Source of the DNA: Rheinheimera sp.
Lineage (GTDB): Bacteria; Pseudomonadota; Gammaproteobacteria; Enterobacterales; Alteromonadaceae
DNA length: 64,000 bases
Reading direction: 5' to 3'
Assembly (NCBI GenBank): GCA_003543135.1
Contig: DPJG01000033.1
Location: forward strand, 178,057-242,056
The position numbers and the translations under genes were made by a program. The notes beneath the pieces are model-generated. The model did no database searches. It saw only the letters and a list, made by a program, of their open reading frames with translations, and was not told where the DNA came from. Shown here piece by piece: positions 36,979 through 45,411 of the stretch (within the stretch, counting starts at the first letter, position 1; the number at the start of each line of letters is the position of its first letter).

Positions 36979-39900
36979 ATGATGTCATTTGCAACAAAAC
37001 CTTTTGCTATTCACGGTAGCTGGCTGCTGGTTAGTGCTCTGTTTGCGGCCAGCACAGTACAAGCTGCAATTAATATCGCGCAGGCGCCACTGGAAACCGG
37101 TACGGCCGTTGACCCGAATATTTTATTTGTGCTGGATGATTCTGGTTCAATGCGCTGGGGTTTTATGCCGGACGAGTTGGATACCGACTTTAACCTGGGC
37201 AACGACTGCAGTAGCAGCACTATGGATTATGCCGGCGCCAAAGCACTGGCTTGTAGTGCCAGTGGTCGCAAATATCTTGCATCCAGCCATTTGAATACTG
37301 TGTATTTTGACCCGGCAGAAAACTATCCGGTACCGCTGAAGCCAGATGGCGTAAATTATTACCCCACCCCTTCTTTTACCAGCGCGCCGCACAATGGATA
37401 TGACTCCAGCTCGTCCAAAGTGGATTTAAGCAGCAAGTACTATGCGCTGATTGCCGATTATTATTATCCGAATCGCAATGGTACTTATGGTTTTGCCATT
37501 AGTGACAGTACTTCAGACCGCAATCCAAGCCCGGCTTTTTATTTTAAATACAGAACAGGTTGTACCCAGAACGAACGCAGTGACAGCTGCTATGACTATG
37601 TCAATGTTGCAAATCTGGGCGCAGCAGAAAAACAAAAATTTGCCAATTGGTTTTCGTTTTACCGCACCAGAATGATGCTGGCTAAATCCGGCGTGTCTGC
37701 TGCGTTTCAGAGTCAGCTGCAGTCGATGCGGGTGGGTTATGGTGCTATTAACAGTGGTGTGATCACCGCAGACGTGGCGCCCTTTGGTGGTGGTAACCGT
37801 TCCGGTTTTTTCACCTGGTTGCATGACAAAAAAGCGACGGGGGGGACTCCATTGCTGACTGCTTTGGATACTGCGGGTCAATATTACCAGGGGGATAAAC
37901 CCTGGCTGACGGTGCCTTCGGATCCGAGATCGGCCAAACTGGAATGCCGGCAGAGTTTTACCATTCTGATGACTGACGGTTATTACGACGGCTCTGTCAG
38001 CGCGGGCGGTAACCAGGATGGTAGCGACGGCAGCACTATCACAGGGCCAAATAATCCGGATTACACCTATAAAGCCAGCGATCCGTTTCGTGACGGTGAG
38101 AGCAACACCCTGGCCGACGTGGCGATGAAATACTGGAAAACCGATTTGCGCCCGGATCTTGCCAATACAGTGCCAGTGCCTTTGCCCAATTTAAACCCGG
38201 CATTCTGGCAGCATATGGTCACTTTTGGTGTTGGCTTAGGGGTGACAGGTTCGGTCACAGCACAGCAGGGTTTTGATGCTGTAACCAGCAAAAGTGCCGT
38301 CAATTGGTGGGGAGGCTCTGAAAAACAAAACAAAATTAACGATTTATTGCACGCCAGTGTAAACGGTCGTGGTGGCTTTTTCAGTGCCAACAAACCCAGT
38401 ACTTTTGCTTCTGGCCTGGCCAATACCTTAGCCAATATTTCCGCCCGCGCTGGTTCAGCGTCGAATATTGCCGCTACCGCTATTAACTCATTACAAACTG
38501 AGTCCAATGTGTATCAGGCGCGTTTTATTGCCGGTGAATGGGCTGGCGATTTATGGTCATACAAGGTAGACGACGTCAGTACCCCGGTATGGAAAGCCAG
38601 TGAACAACTACCGGCACCTGCTGCACGGAATATCTGGTTTGGCAGCAGCGGCAGTACCGGTAATGCCAAGGCTTTTGTCTGGAGCGAAATGAGCGCTGCC
38701 GAGCAAAAAGCTTTTAATAACGATGCGGCCGTGGTGGATTACATCCGTGGTGATCGCAGTAAAGAAAAGAAAAACGGCGGTCTGTATCGTGACAGAACCA
38801 GCCTGCTCGGTGATTTGGTGAACTCATCGCCAGAGTTGGTTTCTGCTCCTGTAGATATGAGTTATCACAGATATAGCTGGTCTGGTGCCAGCTCTTATCG
38901 CAGCTTTTTGGAAAGCAATGTCAAAAGCCGCCCTTCGGTGATTTACGTCGGTGGCAACGACGGCATGCTACATGGTTTTAATGCCGACACTGGCCGTGAG
39001 TTGCTGGCCTTTATTCCGGCCGCTGTGATGGCGCCAATCGGTGGTCAAACGGTCAATGTGCTGAAAAAATATTCAGAGCAAAATTATCAACATATGTTTT
39101 CAGTAGACGGTTCGCCGACAGTGGTGGACGTGTTTGACGGCAATAACTGGAGAAGTGTGCTGCTTGGCAGTCAGGGCCGCGGTGGTAATGCTTTGTTTGC
39201 GCTGGATGTGACCGATCCCGCACGTTTTGGTGGCAATAACGTGCTGTGGGATAAAAGTTTTGCCGAGCTTGGGGTGTACCTGGGCGAGCCTCAGGTGTTC
39301 CGTCTGAACAGTGGGCATTGGGCCTTAGTGGCGGGTTATGGTTACAACAACAGCAGTGAACAGTCTGGTATTTTGCTGATTGATGTGCTGACCGGTAACA
39401 TCATTAAAAAATTGCCCACAGGTAAAGGCAGTGCCAGTGACTCCAACGGTATGTCTGAAATCAGTACCCTGGATATTAATAATGACGGCAATATCGATTG
39501 GGTGTATGGCGGCGACTTACACGGCCATGTCTGGAAGTTTGATTTGTCATCTGCCAGTGAAGCAGGTTGGATAATTGCAAACAATGGACAGCCGTTGTTC
39601 TCAGCAGTGAATGCACAAAACAAAAGGCAATCTGTGACCGGTGGTGTACTGGCGAATATTGACCCGAAAACCGGCAAAGCCTGGGTGTTTTTTGGCACTG
39701 GCCGTTATTTAAATCAGGATGACCCATCCAATGCCGAACAACAAACCATGTACGGCATTATTGATGGCCCAACCGTCAGTTCCAGAGCTGAACTGGATGC
39801 GCGCACTATTACCACTGTGGGTGATAAGCGGGTTGTCAGTTATGCAGCTCAACTGAGCGCAGGTAAAAAAGGCTGGTACATGGATTTAGTCGACACCCAC

Positions 39901-40281
39901 GAGCGTATTGTGGATATGCCTTCCATGCTGGGTGGCGATCTGGTGCTGAACACCACAATTCCGGATACCAATGTCTGTAATCCAAGTGGTTCCGGTTACA
40001 TTATGGCGGTATCGGCTTACAGTGGCAGCCGGCTGAAAAAGATCTTCTTTGACAGTTCAGGCGACAAAAACTTCGACAATAGCGACAAAGTGCAGATTTC
40101 CGGCACCGCCACCGATGTCAGTGGGATTCGGGTTGGTAGCTTGAACAGCGTGGTAACTTTTGCCAAAAATGGCAGCAATGTACTGGCGCTTGCCAACTGT
40201 GACGGCGTCAATATGTGTGGTACAGCTGTGAATGCTTCAGTGGCAAGACAGATGTTGTCCTGGCATGAAATCAGTAATTAG
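36979..40281 (+). CDS. pilY1: PilY1, pilus tip adhesin and assembly factor
   Basis: This 1100-residue exported protein has a signal peptide (about 1-29, ending VQA) and an N-terminal von Willebrand A-like region with the metal site DDSGS (Asp53-x-Ser55-x-Ser57). After a variable middle region it has a C-terminal beta-propeller of the PilY1 family, with PSVIYVGGNDGMLHGFNADTGREL. A calcium-loop motif lies at 832-840 (D-x-N-x-D-x-N-x-D). RGD occurs at residues 590-592 in YIRGDRS; that position is conserved in family members. PilY1 controls pilus extension and retraction, surface sensing and adhesion. ATG 36982 is an alternative start with better spacing from GGAG. Confidence 0.93.
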   Translation: MMSFATKPFAIHGSWLLVSALFAASTVQAAINIAQAPLETGTAVDPNILFVLDDSGSMRWGFMPDELDTDFNLGNDCSSSTMDYAGAKALACSASGRKYLASSHLNTVYFDPAENYPVPLKPDGVNYYPTPSFTSAPHNGYDSSSSKVDLSSKYYALIADYYYPNRNGTYGFAISDSTSDRNPSPAFYFKYRTGCTQNERSDSCYDYVNVANLGAAEKQKFANWFSFYRTRMMLAKSGVSAAFQSQLQSMRVGYGAINSGVITADVAPFGGGNRSGFFTWLHDKKATGGTPLLTALDTAGQYYQGDKPWLTVPSDPRSAKLECRQSFTILMTDGYYDGSVSAGGNQDGSDGSTITGPNNPDYTYKASDPFRDGESNTLADVAMKYWKTDLRPDLANTVPVPLPNLNPAFWQHMVTFGVGLGVTGSVTAQQGFDAVTSKSAVNWWGGSEKQNKINDLLHASVNGRGGFFSANKPSTFASGLANTLANISARAGSASNIAATAINSLQTESNVYQARFIAGEWAGDLWSYKVDDVSTPVWKASEQLPAPAARNIWFGSSGSTGNAKAFVWSEMSAAEQKAFNNDAAVVDYIRGDRSKEKKNGGLYRDRTSLLGDLVNSSPELVSAPVDMSYHRYSWSGASSYRSFLESNVKSRPSVIYVGGNDGMLHGFNADTGRELLAFIPAAVMAPIGGQTVNVLKKYSEQNYQHMFSVDGSPTVVDVFDGNNWRSVLLGSQGRGGNALFALDVTDPARFGGNNVLWDKSFAELGVYLGEPQVFRLNSGHWALVAGYGYNNSSEQSGILLIDVLTGNIIKKLPTGKGSASDSNGMSEISTLDINNDGNIDWVYGGDLHGHVWKFDLSSASEAGWIIANNGQPLFSAVNAQNKRQSVTGGVLANIDPKTGKAWVFFGTGRYLNQDDPSNAEQQTMYGIIDGPTVSSRAELDARTITTVGDKRVVSYAAQLSAGKKGWYMDLVDTHERIVDMPSMLGGDLVLNTTIPDTNVCNPSGSGYIMAVSAYSGSRLKKIFFDSSGDKNFDNSDKVQISGTATDVSGIRVGSLNSVVTFAKNGSNVLALANCDGVNMCGTAVNASVARQMLSWHEISN

Positions 40282-40295
40282 ATCAAGGAGTAATA

Positions 40296-40718
40296 ATGCA
40301 TAAGCCGCGTGGGTTCAGTTTAATGGAAATGATGGTGGTGGTGGCAATTATTGGTATTGTTGCCGCTGTAGCAATGCCGGCCTACAGCAAATATGTGCTG
40401 GAAACCCGCAGGGCATCCGCAACGGCCTGCATGAATGAACTGGCGCAGTTTATGGAGCGGGTTTATACCGGCTCAATGAACTACAGCCAGTCCAATGGGG
40501 TGGCGACAATCTTGCCAGAAACCAGTTGTCGTATTGATTTGGCAGACTTTTATACCTTTAGCCTCAATGCTGCCCCCCAGACTTTTCTGCTGACCGCAGC
40601 GCCAAAGGGGCCGCAGCTCAAAGATACCAGTTGTGCCACTTTAACTTTAAATCAGGCTGGCATTCGTACTGCTGCCGGTGCCAATACCGCAGCCATAGTA
40701 CGCAAGTGCTGGGGATAA
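40296..40718 (+). CDS. pilE: Type IV pilin-like protein PilE
   Basis: The 140-residue prepilin has leader end PRG and mature start FSLMEMMVVVAIIGIVAAVAMPAYSKYV with Glu5, the standard pilin helix. The globular part carries three or four cysteines (TACMNELA, TSCRID, TSCATL, KCWG). PilE is the minor pilin that closes the fimU-pilV-pilW-pilX-pilY1-pilE operon in Pseudomonas. It lies 14 bases after pilY1. The 76 bases to the next gene have a T-rich stretch but no clear hairpin, so transcription could continue into the second cluster. Confidence 0.88.
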   Translation: MHKPRGFSLMEMMVVVAIIGIVAAVAMPAYSKYVLETRRASATACMNELAQFMERVYTGSMNYSQSNGVATILPETSCRIDLADFYTFSLNAAPQTFLLTAAPKGPQLKDTSCATLTLNQAGIRTAAGANTAAIVRKCWG

Positions 40719-40794
40719 TAATACGCTGAAGTTGATTTTTTGTTTTTAAGATGTAAATTTAAGGTAACCTGATCGGTGTAAGGATGCACCGCTT

Positions 40795-41274
40795 ATGAAA
40801 GGATTCACCTTATTTGAGTTGTTGATCTGTTGCCTGTTATTCAGCCTTGGCATGCTTGGCGCTCTGAGTTGCCAAATTTATGCCAGACAACAGGTGTTAC
40901 AGGCACAGCAGCGGCTAATGGCAGCTGCTGTGGCTGCCGATGTCATGTCCTCTTTGCAATCTGTGTCGGTCAGCGCACGGGGTTTCCAGGCCGATATACA
41001 GCAAAAACCTGCTACAGGTAGCTGCGATCAGCCAGGCCTTTGTAATGGCCAGCTGCTGTTGCAGGCGCAACTGGCCGCCAGTCTCAGTGGGGTGTTTCAG
41101 CCCTCAGCCATCTTACCTCAGGCACAACTTTGTATCCGCAGCAGTGCCGCAGGCCCGGCCATCAGCCTGAGCTGGCAACCGGTGCAAAAATCGTCCTTTC
41201 AAAGCAAGTCCAGCCTGTGCCCGCTCAAAACCGGTCATTTTCAGCTGGAACTGGTGCCAGGCAGGGGGCTTTGA
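40795..41274 (+). CDS. Second PilV-like minor pilin
   Basis: The 159-residue prepilin starts with a very short leader MKG, then FTLFELLICCLLFSLGMLGALSCQIYARQQ with Glu5. The GMLG element after the helix recalls PilV, and the gene is followed by a PilW-like gene as in the first cluster. Four cysteines in the globular part (GSCDQPGLCN, LCIRS, SLCPL) differ from the first PilV, so this is a diverged paralogue or an independently gained copy. It begins the second set, ending 1 base before the next ATG. Confidence 0.82.
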   Translation: MKGFTLFELLICCLLFSLGMLGALSCQIYARQQVLQAQQRLMAAAVAADVMSSLQSVSVSARGFQADIQQKPATGSCDQPGLCNGQLLLQAQLAASLSGVFQPSAILPQAQLCIRSSAAGPAISLSWQPVQKSSFQSKSSLCPLKTGHFQLELVPGRGL

Positions 41275-41275
41275 G

Positions 41276-42214
41276 ATGAATTTCTGTCACGAGCGTGGCT
41301 GGACTCTCGTTGAAATGCTGATTGCGATGGCGCTGAGTTTGCTGCTGACTTTGTTGTTGGTGAACAGCTGGCAAGTGAATCAGCAAGCCTTTAAACAAAC
41401 CAGTCAGCTGGCGGAAATGCAACAGTCGGGTCAGTTTGTGCTTGGTTTTTTTCAGCAGGAACTGTTAAACCAGAATTTTTGGGCCGGTGCTGATCCGGCG
41501 TTATTGCGCCCCGTTGCGGGTCTTAGTGTGCAGGGAGATTGCCGTAGTCTGTTCGATAGTGGCAGCTTTCCAAAAAACAACATGGCCTTTGTGCCCATAC
41601 TGTCGGGGATTGTTGGCGCAGCCCATACCCCGGATTGCCTGAGTTTCGCCCACAAAGGCTCGGCTTTTTTACAGCTTAAACGTCTGGCAGGGGCACCCTT
41701 GACTGCCGCCACCGCCAAAGACAACAGAGCTTATCTGCAGCAACAAGGGCGCTCATATCGTTTTGTCAGTCAACCTTCAGGCGCTGCAACAGCTACTTAT
41801 TGGCCTTATTTACATCAGGTTTTTTATGTGGCACTGCAAACCCAGGGCCGGCAGCAGGTGCCGGTACTGATGCGTAAACGTCTGGTGCGTCAGGCCAGCG
41901 GTCAACTGACAATGGACACAGATTCAGTGCTGGATGGCGTAGAGATGATGCATTTTGAAGCCGGCATCGACAGTAATTTTGACGGCCAGGTGGATTATCT
42001 CAGTGATGTTGCACAAGTCTCAGCCGATGTCTGGCAACAACGCAGTGGTCAGGTGTTACAACTGCGTTTTTATGTGCTGGTACGCAGTGTGATGCCAGAC
42101 AACACCTATACCAATGTGCAGCAGTACACCTTGGGACAACGGCTGTTCCAGGCACCAGGCGACCATTACCGCCGTTTATTGGTGTCCAGCGCAGTCACCT
42201 TTCACAACTATTAA
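41276..42214 (+). CDS. Second PilW-like minor pilin
   Basis: The 312-residue prepilin has leader end ERG and mature start WTLVEMLIAMALSLLLTLLLVNSW with Glu5; tryptophan at mature position 1 is unusual. The later region DSNFDGQVDYL looks like a calcium-loop (D-x-N-x-D-x-x-x-D), a feature known in PilW proteins. Leader and globular sequence differ clearly from the first PilW. It starts right after the second PilV-like gene and 17 bases before the next. Confidence 0.85.
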   Translation: MNFCHERGWTLVEMLIAMALSLLLTLLLVNSWQVNQQAFKQTSQLAEMQQSGQFVLGFFQQELLNQNFWAGADPALLRPVAGLSVQGDCRSLFDSGSFPKNNMAFVPILSGIVGAAHTPDCLSFAHKGSAFLQLKRLAGAPLTAATAKDNRAYLQQQGRSYRFVSQPSGAATATYWPYLHQVFYVALQTQGRQQVPVLMRKRLVRQASGQLTMDTDSVLDGVEMMHFEAGIDSNFDGQVDYLSDVAQVSADVWQQRSGQVLQLRFYVLVRSVMPDNTYTNVQQYTLGQRLFQAPGDHYRRLLVSSAVTFHNY

Positions 42215-42231
42215 CTGAAGGAGCAATCAAG

Positions 42232-42603
42232 ATGCAGGCCAAAGGATTTGTGCTTGTTGTCTGTTTGTGTTTTATCGTGATGGTTAGTGCCATGGCATTC
42301 AGCGCCCTGACCATCAGTCAACTCAGCCAACGGATAGGTATGGCAGGTCAGCTGCAAACGCAGCGCTACCTGAGCATGAAGTTAAAACATCTGCAGCAGC
42401 TACAACAACTGTCAGCCAAACCTCAAGCCGGCGCTGGTAGCATCAGCTGCCCGGCACAACTGGCGGTATGGAGTGAGCCTCAGTTGCAGTGCCAACTGTT
42501 GCAGTTACAAAGTGTGGCCAGTGATCCCGATGACGCCGAGCCCTGGGGCACTTTGTTATGGCGCACGGATCTCACTGTTGTTGTGGCTGGAGGTGTGTCA
42601 TGA
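42232..42603 (+). CDS. Second PilX-like minor pilin (short)
   Basis: The 123-residue protein has leader end AKG and mature start FVLVVCLCFIVMVSAMAFSALTISQLSQRIGM. Valine replaces glutamate at position 5, as in PilX/GspK. The globular part is short and has two cysteines (ISCPAQ, LQCQL). GAAGGAG lies just before the ATG. Its stop overlaps the start of the following PilY1-like gene (ATGA), so translation is coupled. Assignment rests on position and the N-terminal type. Confidence 0.75.
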   Translation: MQAKGFVLVVCLCFIVMVSAMAFSALTISQLSQRIGMAGQLQTQRYLSMKLKHLQQLQQLSAKPQAGAGSISCPAQLAVWSEPQLQCQLLQLQSVASDPDDAEPWGTLLWRTDLTVVVAGGVS

Positions 42604-44159
42604 AGGGCCTGTTTTTACTGATAAAGTTCAGTCTCACTGTTTTGGTACTGGGTGTTCCACTGCAGCTAATGGCGGCTAAGACTGCGACAGGGAATGCTGC
42701 AGCTGCGACTGGGTCGGCAGCGCCTGCTGTGTCAACAGAGCGCTACTATCAGTTGCAACCGGATTTAACGTACCGGCCGCTGAGCCACCCCTTAGCAACC
42801 AACCATAGTTTTTGTCCCAAGCCGCGTCCTGATACTGTGCCACTGCGTTATCACGACAGCAGCGGTAAACCGCTTTGGCTGCAGCTAAGCAATGAAAGCG
42901 GGCAGTTACGCTGGTTTGGTGACACAGAAACTGGTGCTGTAGTCTCCGGCGCGCCCCCGGTTGCTTTGACTGAAACGGCAGTCGCTTCGCCTTTGCTGCT
43001 GACGTCAGCTGTTCCGGGTGGGGTCAACACAGGTGTTGCTGCTTCGCCTGAGGTTATTTGGCATGATTTGGCTGCCAATCAATATCAGCGGGCAGATTTA
43101 GCCAATCTGCATGCGCCGCGCTTAAGATGGCGCTGGTCAGTGCCTTTGGCGCAGCAAAGCCCCTGGTTACAAACGCCGGTGCTGCAGCGGTGGCAAAACC
43201 AGCAAGAAGTACTGCTGATCAATTCGGCCACAGCTGCCACCCCACGCCTTTGGTTGTTGCAGGCTGACAGCGGCAAAATGTTGGCGGAATTTGACCTGCA
43301 GCATTACGCCAGTGGCCAGCAACCACCTGCCGCACTTGGGGCGTTAAAAGCAGCACCGGCAGCGCTGGATTTGGACGGAGATGGCGCTTTTGACCGTGTT
43401 TATCAGATTGATGAACAAGGGCAATTGTTGCGGCTTGATGTCAGCCCTGATTTGAGTTATCAGAGCGCACTGGTCGCTGACCTGTCAGCGCGGCATGCGG
43501 TTTATGTCAGTCCTTTGTTAGTGGTAAGAGCTATGTTGCCGGGTAACCTGGCCACAGTAGCCAGCCGTCCGGCGGTTGATGTGTTGGTGCTGCTGGCTAA
43601 AAGTCAGAGTCAATATCAGCTGCTGGTGTTATTTTTAGCTGATGACATCAGTTCCCCTTTATTAGTCAGTGATTTACAGCAAGCAGATTTTGCCGCACAA
43701 ACACAGATACCGGCTCAAACAGCGCCTGCGGCTGCGCCAAATCAATTCATGCAACTGAAGCAGGGGAGAGCGGGCTGGTTGTTGCCGTTATCTGGTCAGC
43801 CGGTTTGGCAGCCCCAACTGATAGCCGGTGTGTTGTACCTGCCGCTGCAAAGTGCTGCGCAACATGGCTTGTTATGTGCTGATGCAAGGCAGGCCAACTC
43901 GCTGCTGGCGCTTCATTTGTATCAGGCTACTGCGGTTTACAGCCAGGCAGAGCTTGATATTAATATGCAGTTGCCACTTCGGCTTGCGGCTGCAGCGGAT
44001 GGCAGTTTGCAGTTACAGCAAAGTAAGGATGGGGCAGCAGTACTGGAGGGGTTGCACGGCGTCAGCGAGAGCTGTGCTGGCTGCACTGAAAAGCTGAATC
44101 TGGCGCAGTTATCACAATGGCGGCAGCTGGCGATTTACCGTCAGGAAGAGGTGTATTAA
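42600..44159 (+). CDS. Shortened PilY1-like protein, propeller only
   Basis: The 519-residue protein starts at ATG 42600 with a signal peptide (FLLIKFSLTVLVLGVPLQLMAA). It then has about 100 residues of unassigned sequence and a propeller-like region. APAALDLDGDGAFDRVY holds a calcium loop (Asp257, 259, 261, 265) matching that of PilY1, GRAGWLLPLSGQ parallels the PilY1 GKKGWYMDL segment, and LSQWRQLAIYR parallels the PilY1 C-terminal SWHEI. The von Willebrand domain, its metal site and the RGD are absent. The frame is intact and coupled to its neighbours, so it is a real short protein and not a fragment. Function in pilus assembly is inferred from position. Confidence 0.75.
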   Translation: MKGLFLLIKFSLTVLVLGVPLQLMAAKTATGNAAAATGSAAPAVSTERYYQLQPDLTYRPLSHPLATNHSFCPKPRPDTVPLRYHDSSGKPLWLQLSNESGQLRWFGDTETGAVVSGAPPVALTETAVASPLLLTSAVPGGVNTGVAASPEVIWHDLAANQYQRADLANLHAPRLRWRWSVPLAQQSPWLQTPVLQRWQNQQEVLLINSATAATPRLWLLQADSGKMLAEFDLQHYASGQQPPAALGALKAAPAALDLDGDGAFDRVYQIDEQGQLLRLDVSPDLSYQSALVADLSARHAVYVSPLLVVRAMLPGNLATVASRPAVDVLVLLAKSQSQYQLLVLFLADDISSPLLVSDLQQADFAAQTQIPAQTAPAAAPNQFMQLKQGRAGWLLPLSGQPVWQPQLIAGVLYLPLQSAAQHGLLCADARQANSLLALHLYQATAVYSQAELDINMQLPLRLAAAADGSLQLQQSKDGAAVLEGLHGVSESCAGCTEKLNLAQLSQWRQLAIYRQEEVY

Positions 44160-44572
44160 TGGCCGCCGTTAAACCCGTTATCCCGGGTTTTGTGCTGATT
44201 GAAATCATGGTGGTTGTGGCGCTTATTGGCATTATTTTATCAGTGGCTTTGCCCGGTTATCAGCAGCATGTACTTGGCAGTTACCGGCGTGAGGCCTGTG
44301 CTGAGCTGCTAAAAGTGGCCAATATGCAGCAGTTATTATTGGCTGAACAGTACAGGTACAGTGCAGATCTGACCGAGTTTGGTTTTGCCCACAGCAGTTA
44401 TCTGACCGAATCAGGGCGTTTTCGCATCTCGGCAGTGTTAACCAGCCAGGGTTATCAGCTCAAGGCCATGGCGACAGGGGCTCAGCAGCAAGACAGCGAT
44501 TGCCAGGTATTTCAGCTGGATCAATATGGCGTGAAAAGCAGTCAACCGGCCGCCGACTGTTGGTTGCCATAA
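44159..44572 (+). CDS. Second PilE-like type IV pilin
   Basis: The 137-residue prepilin has leader end IPG and mature start FVLIEIMVVVALIGIILSVALPGYQQHVLGSYRREA with Glu5. The remainder resembles PilE, with DSDCQVFQLDQYGVKSS and a final DCWLP. The ATG overlaps the previous stop (TAATG), and AGGAAGAGG lies upstream. It completes the second set in the same order V-W-X-Y1-E as the first. A strong terminator follows. Confidence 0.87.
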   Translation: MAAVKPVIPGFVLIEIMVVVALIGIILSVALPGYQQHVLGSYRREACAELLKVANMQQLLLAEQYRYSADLTEFGFAHSSYLTESGRFRISAVLTSQGYQLKAMATGAQQQDSDCQVFQLDQYGVKSSQPAADCWLP

Positions 44573-44619
44573 CAACCGCTGCCTTGGTGTAGGCCAGGGC
44601 AGAATAAAGGGCAGAATAA

Positions 44620-44657
44620 AAAAATCCTCCGCGCTGAGGCTAAGCGCGGAGGATTTT
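44620..44657. terminator. Bidirectional terminator, second pilin cluster and GspH/FimT gene
   Basis: AAAAATCCTCCGCGCT, a 6-base loop and AGCGCGGAGGATTTTT form a long perfect stem with A and T tracts. It can close both converging units. Confidence 0.92.
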
Positions 44658-44686
44658 TGTTATTTGAACGAGCAGCAATGCGGATT

Positions 44687-45232
44687 TTATTGCGGACAGG
44701 GGGTATCGACATAATGCAGCTGGCTTCGACCAGCCTGGCTGATGCTTAGCTTGTAATGCCAGTGATATTGTTTAGCGCAATAAATAAAGGTGCCGTTTTG
44801 CAGCACATTTAAACTGCCGTCGCGGCGAAACTGTAGTTGCTCCCTGTTGTAATACAGCCAATGTGAATTGATGGGTTTGTCCAGTTGCTGCAGCATTGCC
44901 AGTGCGCCTGAACCAGGTGTCTGACGCAGGATCTGAATAGGCACCTGCCACCATTGATTCACACATTGATTGCCCTTAAGCGGACAAAAAGTGACGGTGC
45001 TGCCGGAACTAATGGCCTCGACTCTGGCATATTGCAGCTGTTGTTTTAATTGCCGCACATAACTTTCGGCCTGTTGCCTGGCTACCATTTCCTGTAGCGA
45101 CGGTAAACCCAGCATCAGTAACAGCAGCATCAGATTCAGTACTATCATCAGTTCGAGCAGACTAAAACCTTGTTGTGTCAGTTGTTGGTACTGGCCTGAG
45201 GTGCGCTTTTTTATGGTAATGAAGGCGGGCAT
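44687..45232 (-). CDS. Second GspH/FimT family pseudopilin, convergent
   Basis: The 181-residue prepilin has leader end QQG and mature start FSLLELMIVLNLMLLLLMLGLPSLQEM with Glu5. The globular region has YVRQLKQQLQYARVEAISSGSTVTFC, the FimT/FimU/GspH signature, and late cysteines (QCVNQW, FIYCAKQ, DTPCPQ). It supplies the FimU-type component missing from the second cluster but is transcribed towards it. ATG 45232 has AAGGA 8 bases upstream; GTG 45235 is possible but worse spaced. Confidence 0.85.
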   Translation of the reverse strand: MPAFITIKKRTSGQYQQLTQQGFSLLELMIVLNLMLLLLMLGLPSLQEMVARQQAESYVRQLKQQLQYARVEAISSGSTVTFCPLKGNQCVNQWWQVPIQILRQTPGSGALAMLQQLDKPINSHWLYYNREQLQFRRDGSLNVLQNGTFIYCAKQYHWHYKLSISQAGRSQLHYVDTPCPQ

Positions 45233-45411
45233 CACAAAATCCTTTTTGTGTAGCGGGTTCTGATAACCATAGCGCAGTTTTTTGCGGCGGCAAATTTACC
45301 GGATGCCTTGCTTCACAAGGAGCTGCGGCGCAGAAGGCGCGATATCGGGTTTGAGAATCCCCTGAAAAATCGCTACCATAGCGCGGAATTTTTCTGAACA
45401 GGTCAGGCCTT

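Noticed and set aside
42600-44159. PilY1-like gene as a degraded pseudogene of pilY1
   Set aside because: The frame is intact with signal peptide, calcium loop and translational coupling on both sides, and its sequence differs throughout from the neighbouring PilY1.
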